Assembly (NCBI RefSeq): GCF_964355755.1
Contig: NC_092672.1
Coordinates: 23,000,501-23,064,500 of the forward strand
Source: Antedon mediterranea
Taxonomy: Eukaryota > Echinodermata > Crinoidea > Comatulida > Antedonidae
Reading direction: 5' to 3'
Length of the DNA: 64,000 bases
Below, piece after piece: positions 48,913-60,337 of the stretch. The notes below the pieces were generated by a model that was given only the letters and a program-made list of their open reading frames with translations, made no database searches and had not been told where the DNA came from. Each line of letters starts with the position of its first letter. Positions within the stretch are counted from its first letter, which is position 1. The position numbers and the translations under genes are program-made.

Positions 48913-49849
48913 CCTGGATTTCACACAGCAGTTTGAAACAAACAATTCAATTTTCCATTTATAAAATGTACCATAACATTAACAAATTGACAAAACCTAA
49001 CCATAAAAAAAAAGAGCCTAAAACATTGTAGAACACTGGAGGCCTTTTGCTACCCCCTCCACCACCAGTTCCTGTGGCTGATTGTTCAAACTTTATATGA
49101 TCATTTATATGATCTTCCCAACATAGGTATGATGCTATTTTGACACCAAGATTAGTTTGTGTTTTCTCAAAGATACAACCATTCTTCTGATAAAAAAATG
49201 TGATGAGATGTTTATCATGTGATATAGAAATAATTTGAAAATTAATTTCCCATGTTACTCCATTGAATAAGAACCTCTGAGGCAAATGACAGTCATCAAT
49301 GTTAATGATTGACTTGTAACATTCTATCAATGTCCATCTGAGGCAAATGACAGTCATCAATAGTAATGATTAACTTGTAACATTTTCCCTATTTAAAATA
49401 TACGTCATGAACCAATCATGCAAATTAATTTAGATATTGACACAAACTACTTGTAGTAGTTATCAACATATTGGTACACTACCCACTGATTCTTGAGGCT
49501 GACATCAAACCCTATCGGCTCAAGCTCTGTGTTGTATACAGATTTAACCACCAGACTAGTGACTGTTTTATTACTACAGTATTACTATTTTATTATTGTA
49601 TTCAATTATTCAAGACCCAACAGTTTATCAAAACACCAATACAGGATCAAAATAAAAGTACAATATAACATATTTCCATGATAAAAATATTAACATAATT
49701 AAAAAACTATTTATTAAACATTAACAATTCAACAGATTTAGTTATTCAAGTTATTTAAAATGACATTAAATGCTGTATAAGTATTAATGTGTAAGTATTA
49801 CAACTAAAAATATCAATGTTAGGAAAAATTTAATTAGATCATTATAAAG

Positions 49850-50035
49850 CTCTGTTTACACTATTAAACTTTATGTGACAAAAAAATGTGATTTGCCCAT
49901 ATATGGACAAAATGATGCCATATCACCACCATATTTGGGCAAATCACCACCATATTTGGGCAAATCACCACCATATTTGGGCACATCACACATTTTTTTG
50001 TAAATCTAGTCTAGTGATAGTGTAGACATACAGTA
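49850..50035. mobile_element. Palindromic MITE with a 21-bp triplicate in its loop
   Basis: AGCTCTGTTTACACTAT and AAAAAAATGTGATTTGCCC on the left are mirrored on the right by GGGCACATCACACATTTTTT and ATAGTGTAGACATACAG. Between them TCACCACCATATTTGGGCAAA is repeated three times at a 21-bp period (49923, 49944, 49965). No coding sequence is seen. Confidence 0.6.
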
Positions 50036-51034
50036 GCTGAAGTTGAGCAACATGACAGAAAGAACTGTTTTTACTATATAACAGGCACATGAACATGAGT
50101 TTTAAACCGCCTGATTATATACTGAAATTTGATTAATTAATTTGAAACAATAAAGATGAGGAAACATAAGAATATTTAAATTACAAATAAATTGACATTT
50201 AGTCCTTATGACACTCAAATCTTAAAACATTAATCCTCTTAACATTTTAAAAATTCTATAAGAATAATATTTAATATAATGTTGTTTTACTCTACTATCA
50301 CTTTGTTCTATATTTATTTTACTGCATGTTTGTGTGTTTGTCTTTCTTATTCTGAAATATTTAAAGGAAAATAGACAGATGAAGTCATTCCGTATGTTTA
50401 AAACACCATATATACATAGAATGCATTCATTCTTGGCATTATTTTTAATTCGTTTTGGGGAATAAGAAAAATGTACATTCTTATCTGCTCGATCGGTTGA
50501 ACTATTATTATTGTACTGCATGTTTGTGTCTTTGTTGTGTGTTTGAAATTTAGTTTTGAAATATATGAGAAACCCTTTCAGATTCTGAAATATTTAAAGT
50601 TATTATAGAAATTGATACCAAGAACTATGTTTATCCTCTTTCTTTTAGAGATTCAAGAGGGATTTTGTGGATTCATTTATTTCAAGATGGATATTTTCAA
50701 TAATCCTCATTATGGGATAATTTTAAAAATATGTTAGCACTGTTATAAAGACAAACCAATTTCACAAGAAGAAAGAAAATTCATACTAATTGTGATAATA
50801 TAATAAGACACACTATCACTCTAATAAATTAATAAATAGTAAACTTAATCAACAAATTAAACTTATTATAAATGATGGCAAATAATCACAATAAAGCTTA
50901 AAAAATGCTCATTTAACTGGCACATAATTAGTATGTTATGTTCAGGCCTAATTTGTCAAATTTTTTCTTAAGTACTTGACTACAGTCGGTAGTATAATAG
51001 CAATAATACTTGTTATTCTTTCAATGATTATTAT

Positions 51035-51260
51035 TATTTTTTTTTTGGACCATATTTAATGAGGGTGATCCATCCAGCAATTGCATATCATTAGGGACCC
51101 TCAGAGGTTCACAAGACAAACATATACACAAGATACTCTACATAAACAAAGTCTTATTACAAGTCTTTGGGAGTGGGATTGTAATTTTTTCCTGACATGT
51201 GACAGGACTTGAACCCAGGATCCTTAATTATGATAACATACTGTCTGTTATTATTTCATA
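51035..51260 (-). mobile_element. tRNA-derived SINE, minus orientation
   Basis: On the minus strand a head with a B-box-like GGGTTCAAGTCC (51206-51217) is followed by CCAAAGACTTGTAATAAGAC, CCTCTGAGGGTCCCTAATGA and CACCCTCATTAAATATGGTC. An A-rich (AAT)n tail ends at about 51021. The A box is unclear. A related body lies at 29.75 kb. Confidence 0.55.
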
Positions 51261-52004
51261 GATCCTAAATGTATCAAAGCAATGCTGAAAATTAGTATTA
51301 TACAATGTTTGTTATAAAAGACATTAAGTTTTAATTGATTAATTTTATTGATTACAAATTTTTTATTTGATTTATATTTTTTGCACGACAAAATAATATG
51401 AAAGAAAATATATACTAAATAATTGTGAATAAAAATTGAGGTTATGATTACACTGTCAACAAAATTAAAATGCCTACACACAAAACACACACAATAAACA
51501 GTAGGCCTAAATGATTATCAACAAGCTATTACAAGTTGGAGTGGTACAATTGAATATTAACAGCTACCAACACAATTTGAAATTTAAAATAAATTGTCTA
51601 GTTTTATAATTGCACTGTAAAATAATCCTATAAATGAAATTGTTTAAAACATGTAGGATACCTTTTATTTTCACAATAGTTTTGCATTAAAATAAAATTG
51701 ATTATAGATGATATAGTTAGTATACTGTTATCTGTTTAATATTTCAGAATATAAATACCTTGATCATGAGCATAAGAATAGTTTACAAAAAAACAATACA
51801 TTTTACAATGCTTTGTAGAAATAATAATTTAAAATTGATTGTTGTTTTTAGAAAAATTATTTTCAACATTGAAAAAAATATTAACTTTATTAAATTAAGG
51901 ATATTTATAAGATTATTAATATTAGTCATTTTTTTGTGTTCGATATTAAGGAATATGATGTACATGTTTTGTAACTGTTGTTTATTATTTAATATTTTCA
52001 ATAG

Positions 52005-52103
52005 GATGGCAGGACAGCATTAATGTATGCTGCTAATGCAGGTAATACAACCATCTGCCAACTGATCTTAGATGGTGGAGCTGATGTCAATATGCAGGAT
52101 AAG
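52005..52103 (+). CDS. Ankyrin-repeat exon C (internal coding exon, one repeat)
   Basis: This 99-nt exon encodes a complete ankyrin repeat starting DGRTALMYAANAGN and ending TTICQLILDGGADVNMQDK. It has the D-G-x-T-A-L start, the AANAGN turn and a GADVN loop, all canonical. The acceptor is ATTTTCAATAG and the donor GTAAGTCATAC. Both boundaries are phase 0, so A, B and C splice in any order without a frameshift. The intron separating it from exon B is about 32 kb and is filled with transposons and satellites. No intact further exon is seen to the right within the window, so the gene probably continues beyond it or skips the decayed exons D and E. Confidence 0.9.
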
Positions 52104-52809
52104 GTAAGTCATACACACAGTTTATAACATTAATTTAACCTTCAGTGAAACAAATCAATAAATTGAAACTATTGTTTTTAGAATTTAGATGACTACCAGT
52201 ACTATAAGACTTTAGGAAAATCATAGATATTATATAATATCTCTATGGGAAGATTAATTTAGTTGACAATACACTACTGTAGTATCCATGTTATTATACT
52301 ATTGTAGTTATATTATAATAATACCAATTCTCATAACAAACATATTTTAAATATCTTGTACATTCTTAAAATGAATAGAATAACACAATACTGGTGTGTG
52401 AGGTCAATATAGAAATGATGAATATATAATAAGTTATAAACACATGCGTAATAACGTATTTTCTTCTTTTTTTACAAATTCTCATACTATTCTGATTAAA
52501 TTTGCAATTAAATTTTTTTATTAAGAACATGTATACTTCAAGTTACTTGTTTACACACTGTTATACCATAACATTAATATGTGTATTCAATAATATGTTA
52601 TACACATTTATTTTCCATAATTCATTGCCGAATGTGCTTTAGAAATAAAGTGTGAAATGAATTTTACAGCACAGTTTTTAAATATTTTTGCTATTGATTA
52701 TTAATTTAACTACTGTACTGTAAATAAAAAATGCTGATAGCATACACCTCAATCATCAAAGTAAAGTTAAATGGTATTATATTCAGTATGTTTTTATAAA
52801 TTGATAACA

Positions 52810-53095
52810 CTAGAGGGTGAGCTCGCCTCGCTCGCTCCCCCTCTAGGAAGTGTAGACGATGGTTCTCGGATTGATAATGTTCTCCTTATACGTTTTCTGT
52901 CGCTTTACCATTATTGAAAATGCTTGACATTCGTAAAACTAAACTACTTTGTTTCACAGTGTTTTAGATGAAGTGTAGACGATGGTTCTCGGAATGATAA
53001 TGTTCTCCTTATACGTTTTCTGTCGGTTACCATTATTGAAAATGCTTGACATTCGTAAAACTAAACTACTTTGTTTAACAGTGTTTTAGATGATT
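52810..53095 (-). mobile_element. Helitron-like 3' terminus, copy 4, with internal 122-bp duplication
   Basis: Read on the minus strand, a GAGAACCATC box precedes a hairpin with arms CTAGAGGG / CCCTCTAG (52810-52846). The next base is T, as in the other three copies. Immediately inside it, a 122-bp unit containing GTGTAGACGATGGTTCTCGG occurs twice (52850 and 52972), nearly identical. Confidence 0.45.
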
Positions 53096-53144
53096 AATAA
53101 CATTTTAAAGTACAGTTTTTATTGTTTGGTAGGGCCCTTTGGGG

Positions 53145-53455
53145 AGGCGGAGGTCATTTGAGGGAGGTGCTTATTCGAGGGATATATGTTAAATTTTGTA
53201 GTTTTAATAATATGGTAACATTTATAATAAAATGAAATCCTCTAATAGATATGAAAAGTGCTAAAAAAGAATAACAAATGCTTGGTAAATTGTAGATAAC
53301 AGTGCGGTGAATTCTACTACAAATAGTATAATTGTGTTGTTATAAATATGTGGATGGACGTTTATTAGATAGTTGGGTTGGTGGGGGGGGGGGGGTTATT
53401 ATTCAAAGTGATGTTTTATTGGAGAGGCGTTTATTCAAATGAATACCATCCTAAT
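53145..53455 (+). repeat. Dispersed repeat related to 18140-18450, with a poly-G tract
   Basis: It contains GGAGGTGCTTATTCGAGGG on the left and GAGAGGCGTTTATTCAAATG on the right, the same layout as the 18 kb copy. A run of 12-13 G lies near 53382-53395. Confidence 0.55.
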
Positions 53456-54876
53456 AATTATTAATACATTATTTAATTTAATCATCTTTTGAAACTAAAT
53501 GCTGTGACAGAGTGGGCCCAAGAAAGAAGACATTACGGCTTGCAACATGGGCAGACATCTCGGTCCTAACGGGACACAGGAAGATAGCCTACAGTTATTC
53601 CTGCAAGCTTTACTCAATAAAACTCAGCTATCGGGATTTCACTCGAAAAATGTCTTATCATCAAATCTCCCTATGTAATTTTATAATACTATTCCCCACA
53701 ATATATTCTGATTCTTTATGACGTATATTTAATTTGATCTTTATTAATTTGCAGTATAATTTAACTACTGTACCTTCACACACGCGTGGTATGTTTTAAA
53801 ATAAACAAAAAACTGAAATGGCTATGACTCCTACTATCTGATTGTTTTTTCGTCTTCCAAAGGGACACTGTATTGATTGATGGAAAGTGCCTGTTTCCAG
53901 TCACCTTTAGGGTCAAATCTATTATTTTAACTGCTCCCTTGATTTTAAAAGAGAGAAAATATTTGAAACCAGGTCGTTGCAAGGTGAACTTATCTTAAAC
54001 CCGGAAATTACTTTGACCGGGAAGAATTGAAATTGAGAGGAAAATCTAATGTTGAAATCATAAATGTTGTTAAAAAACTCTTTATAATATCTTCCTAAGA
54101 TATAAATATGGAACAATAGCGTCGGCGTGAACACTAATGTTATCAAATCTACGTTTCGCGGTACATCTCGGATAGATAAGGTAGGTATCCAAGGCGGAGA
54201 TTTGTACCGAAGTTTTTGCATTGTGCTCGCCTATGTCAGAATTAACCATAATTTATATATAGATTCAATAAAATACTCATAACACTTTTCATAGCATAAA
54301 CTTCTTTTGAACATTAACTTATTTTAGTATGAGGCAAGTTAGATGATTTGTCAAGTTGTATTTTTTTTAAATAGCACTAATAATAGTTGATATGATATGA
54401 GTTTAAAAAACAAATTAAGTTGTCTATCATCAACCCTCACCTTAATTCCTTTGCTCTTTATATTTTGAGGATATTTCTAGATTAAAATGATATACCTATG
54501 CTGAAAAGTTGTAAGGATTACTTTTGGTAGAAGGGCTCTTCTTACCTAAAATTAGAGCAAATACATAAGCCCATAACACCATAATAATATTATGACAAAA
54601 TATATATTACATATACACACACATATATTATACAAAATTTCATATTTTTGGTGGTATATTGTTCTGTATAATTTTGAATATCCTAAGTTGTTTAAATTTA
54701 ACCAATGGCAGCATATCATAGTTAAAATTATTTGGGTTGCTCTTACAGCCTTGTGTTAAATGTTAGTTGGAACCATTGTTATAATTTTAAATCTTTTGGT
54801 TTAGGAACCAAATTCAAGCCTATTAAATTCCATTGATTTGCTACTCATATATTTTTGTCATTTTTTGGTTAAATTT
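53456..54876. other. Gene-free stretch
   Basis: 54479-54558 is a dispersed repeat shared with 47526-47615 (AGATTAAAATGATATA, GGCTCTTCTTACCTAAAAT). ORFs at 53512-53721 and 53922-54221 are unsupported. Confidence 0.45.
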
Positions 54877-55075
54877 AGCTATTTTAGGGCTTTCAACAAT
54901 CTACAACATTTACATTTTTATTGACTAATTAAAATACAATATCTAGCTATTTGTTGGTTTTCAACAATCTACAACATTCTTTTTTTATGGGCTAATTAAA
55001 ATAATACAGTATCTAGCTATTATTTGGATTTTCAACATCTACAGTATTCTAGCTAATTTTGGGTTATTTAAAACT
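54877..55075. repeat. Three tandem copies of about 68 bp
   Basis: TAGCTAT...TTTTCAACAATCTACAACAT starts at 54877, 54944 and 55014. The third copy is shorter. Confidence 0.6.
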
Positions 55076-55801
55076 AATTGTAAATTGCTAAAAGGCCACA
55101 TAACAAACAAAACTTGTTTAACATCCCCTGCCCTCCTAGATGTTTGGCTTTCTTTCCTCTGGTGTAATTTTTGTTGTGTTTAACAGTTTATGAGAAAAAA
55201 TTGCTTTACTTGAATGAAACAGTATTGTTATAATCAAGAAATTGCAAATGAAAAGGCAATTAAATTAGTTCAACAATACATTGATAAAGATGCACACAAG
55301 TATAGCTAACAATTCTTGCGTAAGCTACATTTAAATTTCTAATTTTTTTTTAATGAAATTGAGATTTTTTTTTCACACTTAATGTAAATTAATTCAAATA
55401 ACCCACAAAATTTTAGATGATACAATCTGTTTCATATTTCAGAATTTAAATATACCTTATATTTTGGTGCACAAAATGCCATAAGTAAGAAGCAATTTTT
55501 TTATTAACCGATAGAAGCATAATGTATATTTTCAAATGTAAAACAAATCGGAATAGCTCACACAAAACAACAAATTGTACATGCTTTATAAAACAATATT
55601 AAAAAATGTATTGTTTCGAAAATTAACTGAAGACATTGTTGTGGGAAAATAGGACAAGTAGATCAAAATGCAAGATAAACATTTATTATTCAATAAGGAT
55701 GTTGTATAAAACTATAAGATATTTAATCATTTTGTTTTACTACGTATTAACATGATGTAAGTATGTTTTGTAATATTGTTAATGTTTAATATATTCAATA
55801 G

Positions 55802-55894
55802 AATGGTCATACAGCATCACATGTTGCTGCTCAAGTGGGCAGTACTGAAATCTGCAATCAGATTTGCCTGCATGGCGCAAAATGTTCAAAATAA
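55802..55894 (+). pseudogene. Decayed ankyrin-repeat exon D
   Basis: This is a clear ankyrin exon relic. It opens with an intact acceptor (ATATTCAATAG) and reads NGHTASHVAAQVGST, then EICNQICLHGA in frame. The end is damaged. Compared with the expected GAxVNVQNK followed by GTAAGTCATAC, several bases are missing after GGCGCA. The reading frame therefore ends at a TAA, and the donor reads CAAAATAAGTCATAC with no GT. The flanking introns resemble those around exon C: both have a GATGTA..TGTTTTGTAA stretch about 50 bp upstream, and both share an ACATTCTTAAAATG stretch downstream. Exon D is therefore a duplicate of the exon C region that has lost its 3' splice-donor side. If used at all it would truncate the protein. 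Confidence 0.8.
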
Positions 55895-56924
55895 GTCATA
55901 CAATCATTATTATTCATTATAGTTAATCTGAAATTTCACTCTTCATTTTACTTAATCTCATAGTAATACATTCTTAAAATGTTTAAAAAAAAAACAGAAT
56001 TGATCAATAAATGTGTAATAATATGCCAAAATAGTATGAATAATTTTATTCTGAAATAATTATGAACAACACTTGTTATTTGTATAAAATAAAATTCTCA
56101 AAATCATCTATTAAAACTTGTAATCAACTGTTTGTATTAGCAAATGTACTTCACGTTTGTGCAGGCATGATCTATACACATAAAGCACAATATTTTTGAT
56201 GTGATAAAGATTTCATCATTCAATGCTAAAATGAGAATTTGAATTGTACAACACAGTTTTTAAATGTTTGTTATTTTATTTCATTTCATTTATTCATTCG
56301 ACCAATAAACAGATACAGAACAGAATAAAGCACATGGTCAGGGGCAAATAAAGCAAAACAATTACTATAACCGCCCTGGCTTTTAAACACGATGTAGCTC
56401 TCGTTCTGCGAAGCCTAGCAACTAACGAAAAACAGTGACGTAAAGCTTGAAAATCCCCTTATAGAATATGACATCATCTTTTGTGCCTTCTATTTGCATA
56501 AGCGATGTTTAGGTAGTAATACGCAGGGTGGTTTTGGGCGCTTTAGGTGCTAAAGGGGTAAAGAGCAATTAAGACATACTGTAAATTAAAACAACAAAAT
56601 ACAAAAAATATTGCACCAAGTAAAACATTTGTACAAGCTTACTAAAAAGTCTCTTAGTATAAGAGACCTATACATAAATATACAAAATTAAATAATTAAA
56701 AGATTAATAATCGGTTATTGAAAATTTAACTACTGTAATATAATAGAAGTTGCCTTAAACATAGTAGCACAAATTAGATTGTAAATTTTGATTAAAATCT
56801 TTATTAACTCAAGATCCTGTATATTTAAAGCATAACGGAACAAAATTTCCCTTTTTTTAAAAGAGCAATAGACATAAATTGGCATTTCTCAACATTGAGA
56901 CAATTGAGAATAGAGTTGTAGCTT

Positions 56925-56975
56925 GATTATTAAGACGGTCGGCTAGCAATCTAAGGGTCCTGTGTTACATGTTTT
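56925..56975 (+). repeat. Possible degenerate tRNA-like SINE head
   Basis: TAGCTTGATTATTAAGACGG, TCGGCTAGCAATCTAAGGGT and CCTGTGTTACA resemble a tRNA-type head (A-box-like start, variable region, worn B box). No SINE body follows convincingly. Confidence 0.3.
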
Positions 56976-57663
56976 TAAGAATAAAAACTTATTTCATTGT
57001 ATCCTATAACTTTTTTAAACATTGATGCTTTCAAGTAAATTTAAAACAATTATTGGATGTATATTGTAATTGAAGACTATCTAAGTTGTAATCCGGCAGA
57101 TGCGGACATTCAGGCGACCCTTGTGAATCACAAACGTTAAAGAGTGAAAAAGTTCATTAAATAATGATGAAGCCTTGTCATAAACAGTAGAATTGAAGCA
57201 ATTTTATGATACATTACAGAAGGATAATCACTAGGTTTATTTTTACATTTCATCTGACTCCAAAATCTTATTTGTACAGTAGGACTTGTATTTTTAGCTA
57301 AAGAATATATTTACGCTGACAGTAAAGTATCTTGAGCAAACTTTAAATTATTTTTTGTCATTTCTTAAAATATAAAAACAAAAAAACAGGCCAATGTTAT
57401 TAAATTATAAAAAACCTGTTATTGTAAGTTAATTTATACTAGAGTGTACATGAGCAAAACAAAACAGGCCTACCCTATAAAAATGAATAAATAATATATT
57501 AAGATTTAATGACAATTTTTGACAAAATGGGTTTTATTACATGATATACCAAAATATGAGCCCATATTATTAACATGATAATATTATGAACAATTTCAAA
57601 TTTTTTGGTGGTTGTTGTGCTTTGTATAGCAAATTTTGAAATGTCTTAAATTAACCTATAATA

Positions 57664-58165
57664 AGTGTTATAACGTTCGTAAAAGCCAGTTACTTATTCG
57701 TCGTAGAGGGCGTAGATGCAAACAAGTTTGCTGAACTGGGGTGGCAAATGGTAAAGTAGGTCATGGGTGATCGATTCATACTAAATTAAAAAAAAAAAAA
57801 TAAAGTATGTCAAGTGTTATAACGTTCGTAAAAGCCAGTTACTTATAGAGGACGTAGATGCAAAAAAGTTTGCGGAACTGGGGTGGCAAATCGTAAAGTA
57901 GGTCAAGGGTGATTGATTTATACCAACATTTTTGAAAAAATTAAGTAGGTCAAGTGTTATAATGTACGTAAAGCCAGTTTGCAAAAAAGTTCGCGGAACT
58001 AGGGTGGCAAATGGTAAAGTAGGTCAAGGGATACCAAAATATGTTGAAAATATTAAGTAGGTCAAGTGTTATAACGTTCATAAAAACTAGTTACTTATTC
58101 GCCGTAGAGGGCGTAAATGCATAAAATTTTATTGAACTTTGACCGGAAGAAGTAGAGGAGGTCAA
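57664..58165. repeat. Four tandem copies of a 112-149 bp unit
   Basis: AGTGTTATAACGTTCGTAAA occurs at 57664, 57813, 57953 and 58065. It is followed each time by CCAGTTAC or a trimmed form; the first three also keep GGAACTGGGGTGGCAAAT or close variants. Unit length falls from left to right by internal deletion. Confidence 0.85.
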
Positions 58166-60268
58166 GGCTAACATGTTGATGCAATAACCACTCAATTAGA
58201 TAGTTATTACATATTAAAATCTGTTTTTAAAAATATTTGTGACTGTCCCTTTAATTCAATTTGAATAAGGAACTAGGAACTAGTAACCAACTTCACAGAC
58301 ATAGTATTCAACAGCTTGTAAAAAAATTGGTCAAAAACACATTTTTCGCACAAACTTGCTGTTTTAACATAGCTTAATAGATAAAGGGGAATCAAACGGT
58401 GCCCCAGCTCAAAAGGCGCTAGCTATCAGTCTTCTTGTTTAGGAAGAGTCAGAGTAACACATTTTAAGTTTTGTAATATAGATTGGTTTGCTACTCATCA
58501 TTATAGTCATTGTTGGTCAATATTTGCCTACTTTTGGGTTATTTAAAATTGGTTATTGATTTTGTCTTTTAAATTTAAATTGTCTTTAAATAAAAGTTAA
58601 ATTGTGCGTAGTGCTGCCAATTTGAAAGGTATTCAAATCAATTCTAAGACTGGAAATCGGTTTGGATATCATAGATGAAATACCCCTTGTAGCATTTCAA
58701 AGATATCATTTTTGATAAATGAATTTGACAATTATTGAAACCATTAGAGATCAGATGGTCATCAAACTTATATAAATAAAAAATGGAAAAACCAATACAA
58801 TAGATCTTTAGTCTGCTTCATGGCATATTTAACTGTCTGCTGACTGCATATTTAAACATTGATGATTGTTAGAATTCAAATTATTAACGGTGGGCTTATA
58901 CTTTACATAGGTCTACTTTACTGTGAAAACAGGATGCTGGTCAACTCATCACTAAAATACTTTGATAACAAATAGTATATCAAGACTTAAATATTATGAA
59001 GAGGGAAACTTGAATGCCACTATTATTCCAAAATAGGGATAGGCTGCTGTGTAGTGTTTATATGACATGTTCAGTTTTTAAATTCACTAGTAAATAATAA
59101 ACCTTCTTAGTTTCTGTCTAATAGCATTACTGCTAATGCAGCATATTAAAGTTTAAATTTCTAAATTAGATAATTTATTGTACTATACATCACAGCCACT
59201 GATCATAACTGGGCCCTCTTGGAGACCAGTCTTTGACTGAAGAGGTTGCCCAGTATAAACAAAATATTTTAATTTCAATAATGACACGTCAACCAGTAAT
59301 TTTGATCAAAACAAATTTAAGGCAAATGTACTGTACATTACTTTACATATAGTCTACTCGCCCTAATTTGCTAAACATTTTAGCAGCTAGAAATATTGCC
59401 ACATAATTTTTTTTGGGTAAAAAATGTGTATTTTTTTTTCATCCAATGTTGAGAGTGGCCTAACAACAATGAAATCCATAAATTATAAATAATTACAACA
59501 TTGTTTTTCATATGTATGGACAATGGTGTTTATAACCCTTTAATTAACCCCACATTTCATAGGATACATACTGTACAGTACAAACAATGGCATAGACTCG
59601 ACATTAGGATGTTTTTTCACTGACAGAATTAACTTGGATTTATAGATTCAACAGCAAAGTGAAGTTCTCGTTCATGTTTTATGCCACAAATTCAGACCAC
59701 TGGTTCCTTCTGAGCATGCACAATACAATTGTGTCATCATCTCCAATGAATCTTTGCTTACAAGAAATCAAAGTGGTTCTGAAGCGGGTTGATTTGACAG
59801 ATTTCCATGTTAATTCATTGCTCCTTGCTTATTCTTAGTAATATTGTAATACGTCAACACAACTTCTGTAACACAAGGCAAACTAGTGCTGATCTATTGA
59901 TACTAACACTAAGAAATCTTCTGACAGACTCTGAGTTGGTTTATATCCATTGTTAATCTAATTTGTTTTCATTCTGAATTGTCTGACTTGGCATAACCAT
60001 CTGGTATGCAAATAACCATCTGGTATGCAAACACAATAATCAAAGGAAGTGTCCTCATTATCACATTACCTGTACAAATTGTTGTACTTTATTATTAGGA
60101 ATTTAAAAGAGAAAAAAATGTTACCTTTAAGTTTGTTTTTTTAAATTACAGTATAACAAAGTTTACTAAAATACATTATGACTCTGAGAATAAGAACATG
60201 ATGTTTGGTATGATAATTATCTATACTATGTGAAATATAATAACCTCTATGTGCTTAATATTTTAACC

Positions 60269-60337
60269 CAAGCTGGTCACAACCTCATATGTATGTGCCT
60301 GATCGAGGCAGGATCAGATGTGAATGTTGCAAGCGAT
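60269..60337 (+). pseudogene. Decayed, 5'-truncated ankyrin-repeat exon E
   Basis: Only the last two thirds of an ankyrin repeat survive: QAGHNLICMCLIEAGS, then DVNVASD, followed by a good donor GTAAGTCAT. The upstream sequence ATAACCTCTATGTGCTTAATATTTT aligns with the acceptor region of exon B. However, the CAG acceptor and about the first ten codons are deleted, leaving TTTTAACCCAAGCTGG. Without an acceptor the exon is unlikely to be included. The intron downstream (60400-60600) also aligns with the intron after exon B, including AAAATCTACAAA and TTGTGGCAC stretches. The exon and its flanks are thus a duplicate of the exon B region. Confidence 0.75.

Noticed and set aside
53512-53721. 69-codon ORF beginning MGPRKKTLRLATWADI, first taken for a LINE endonuclease start
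   Set aside because: The ATWN-x-RT motif breaks after ATW and nothing endonuclease-like follows.
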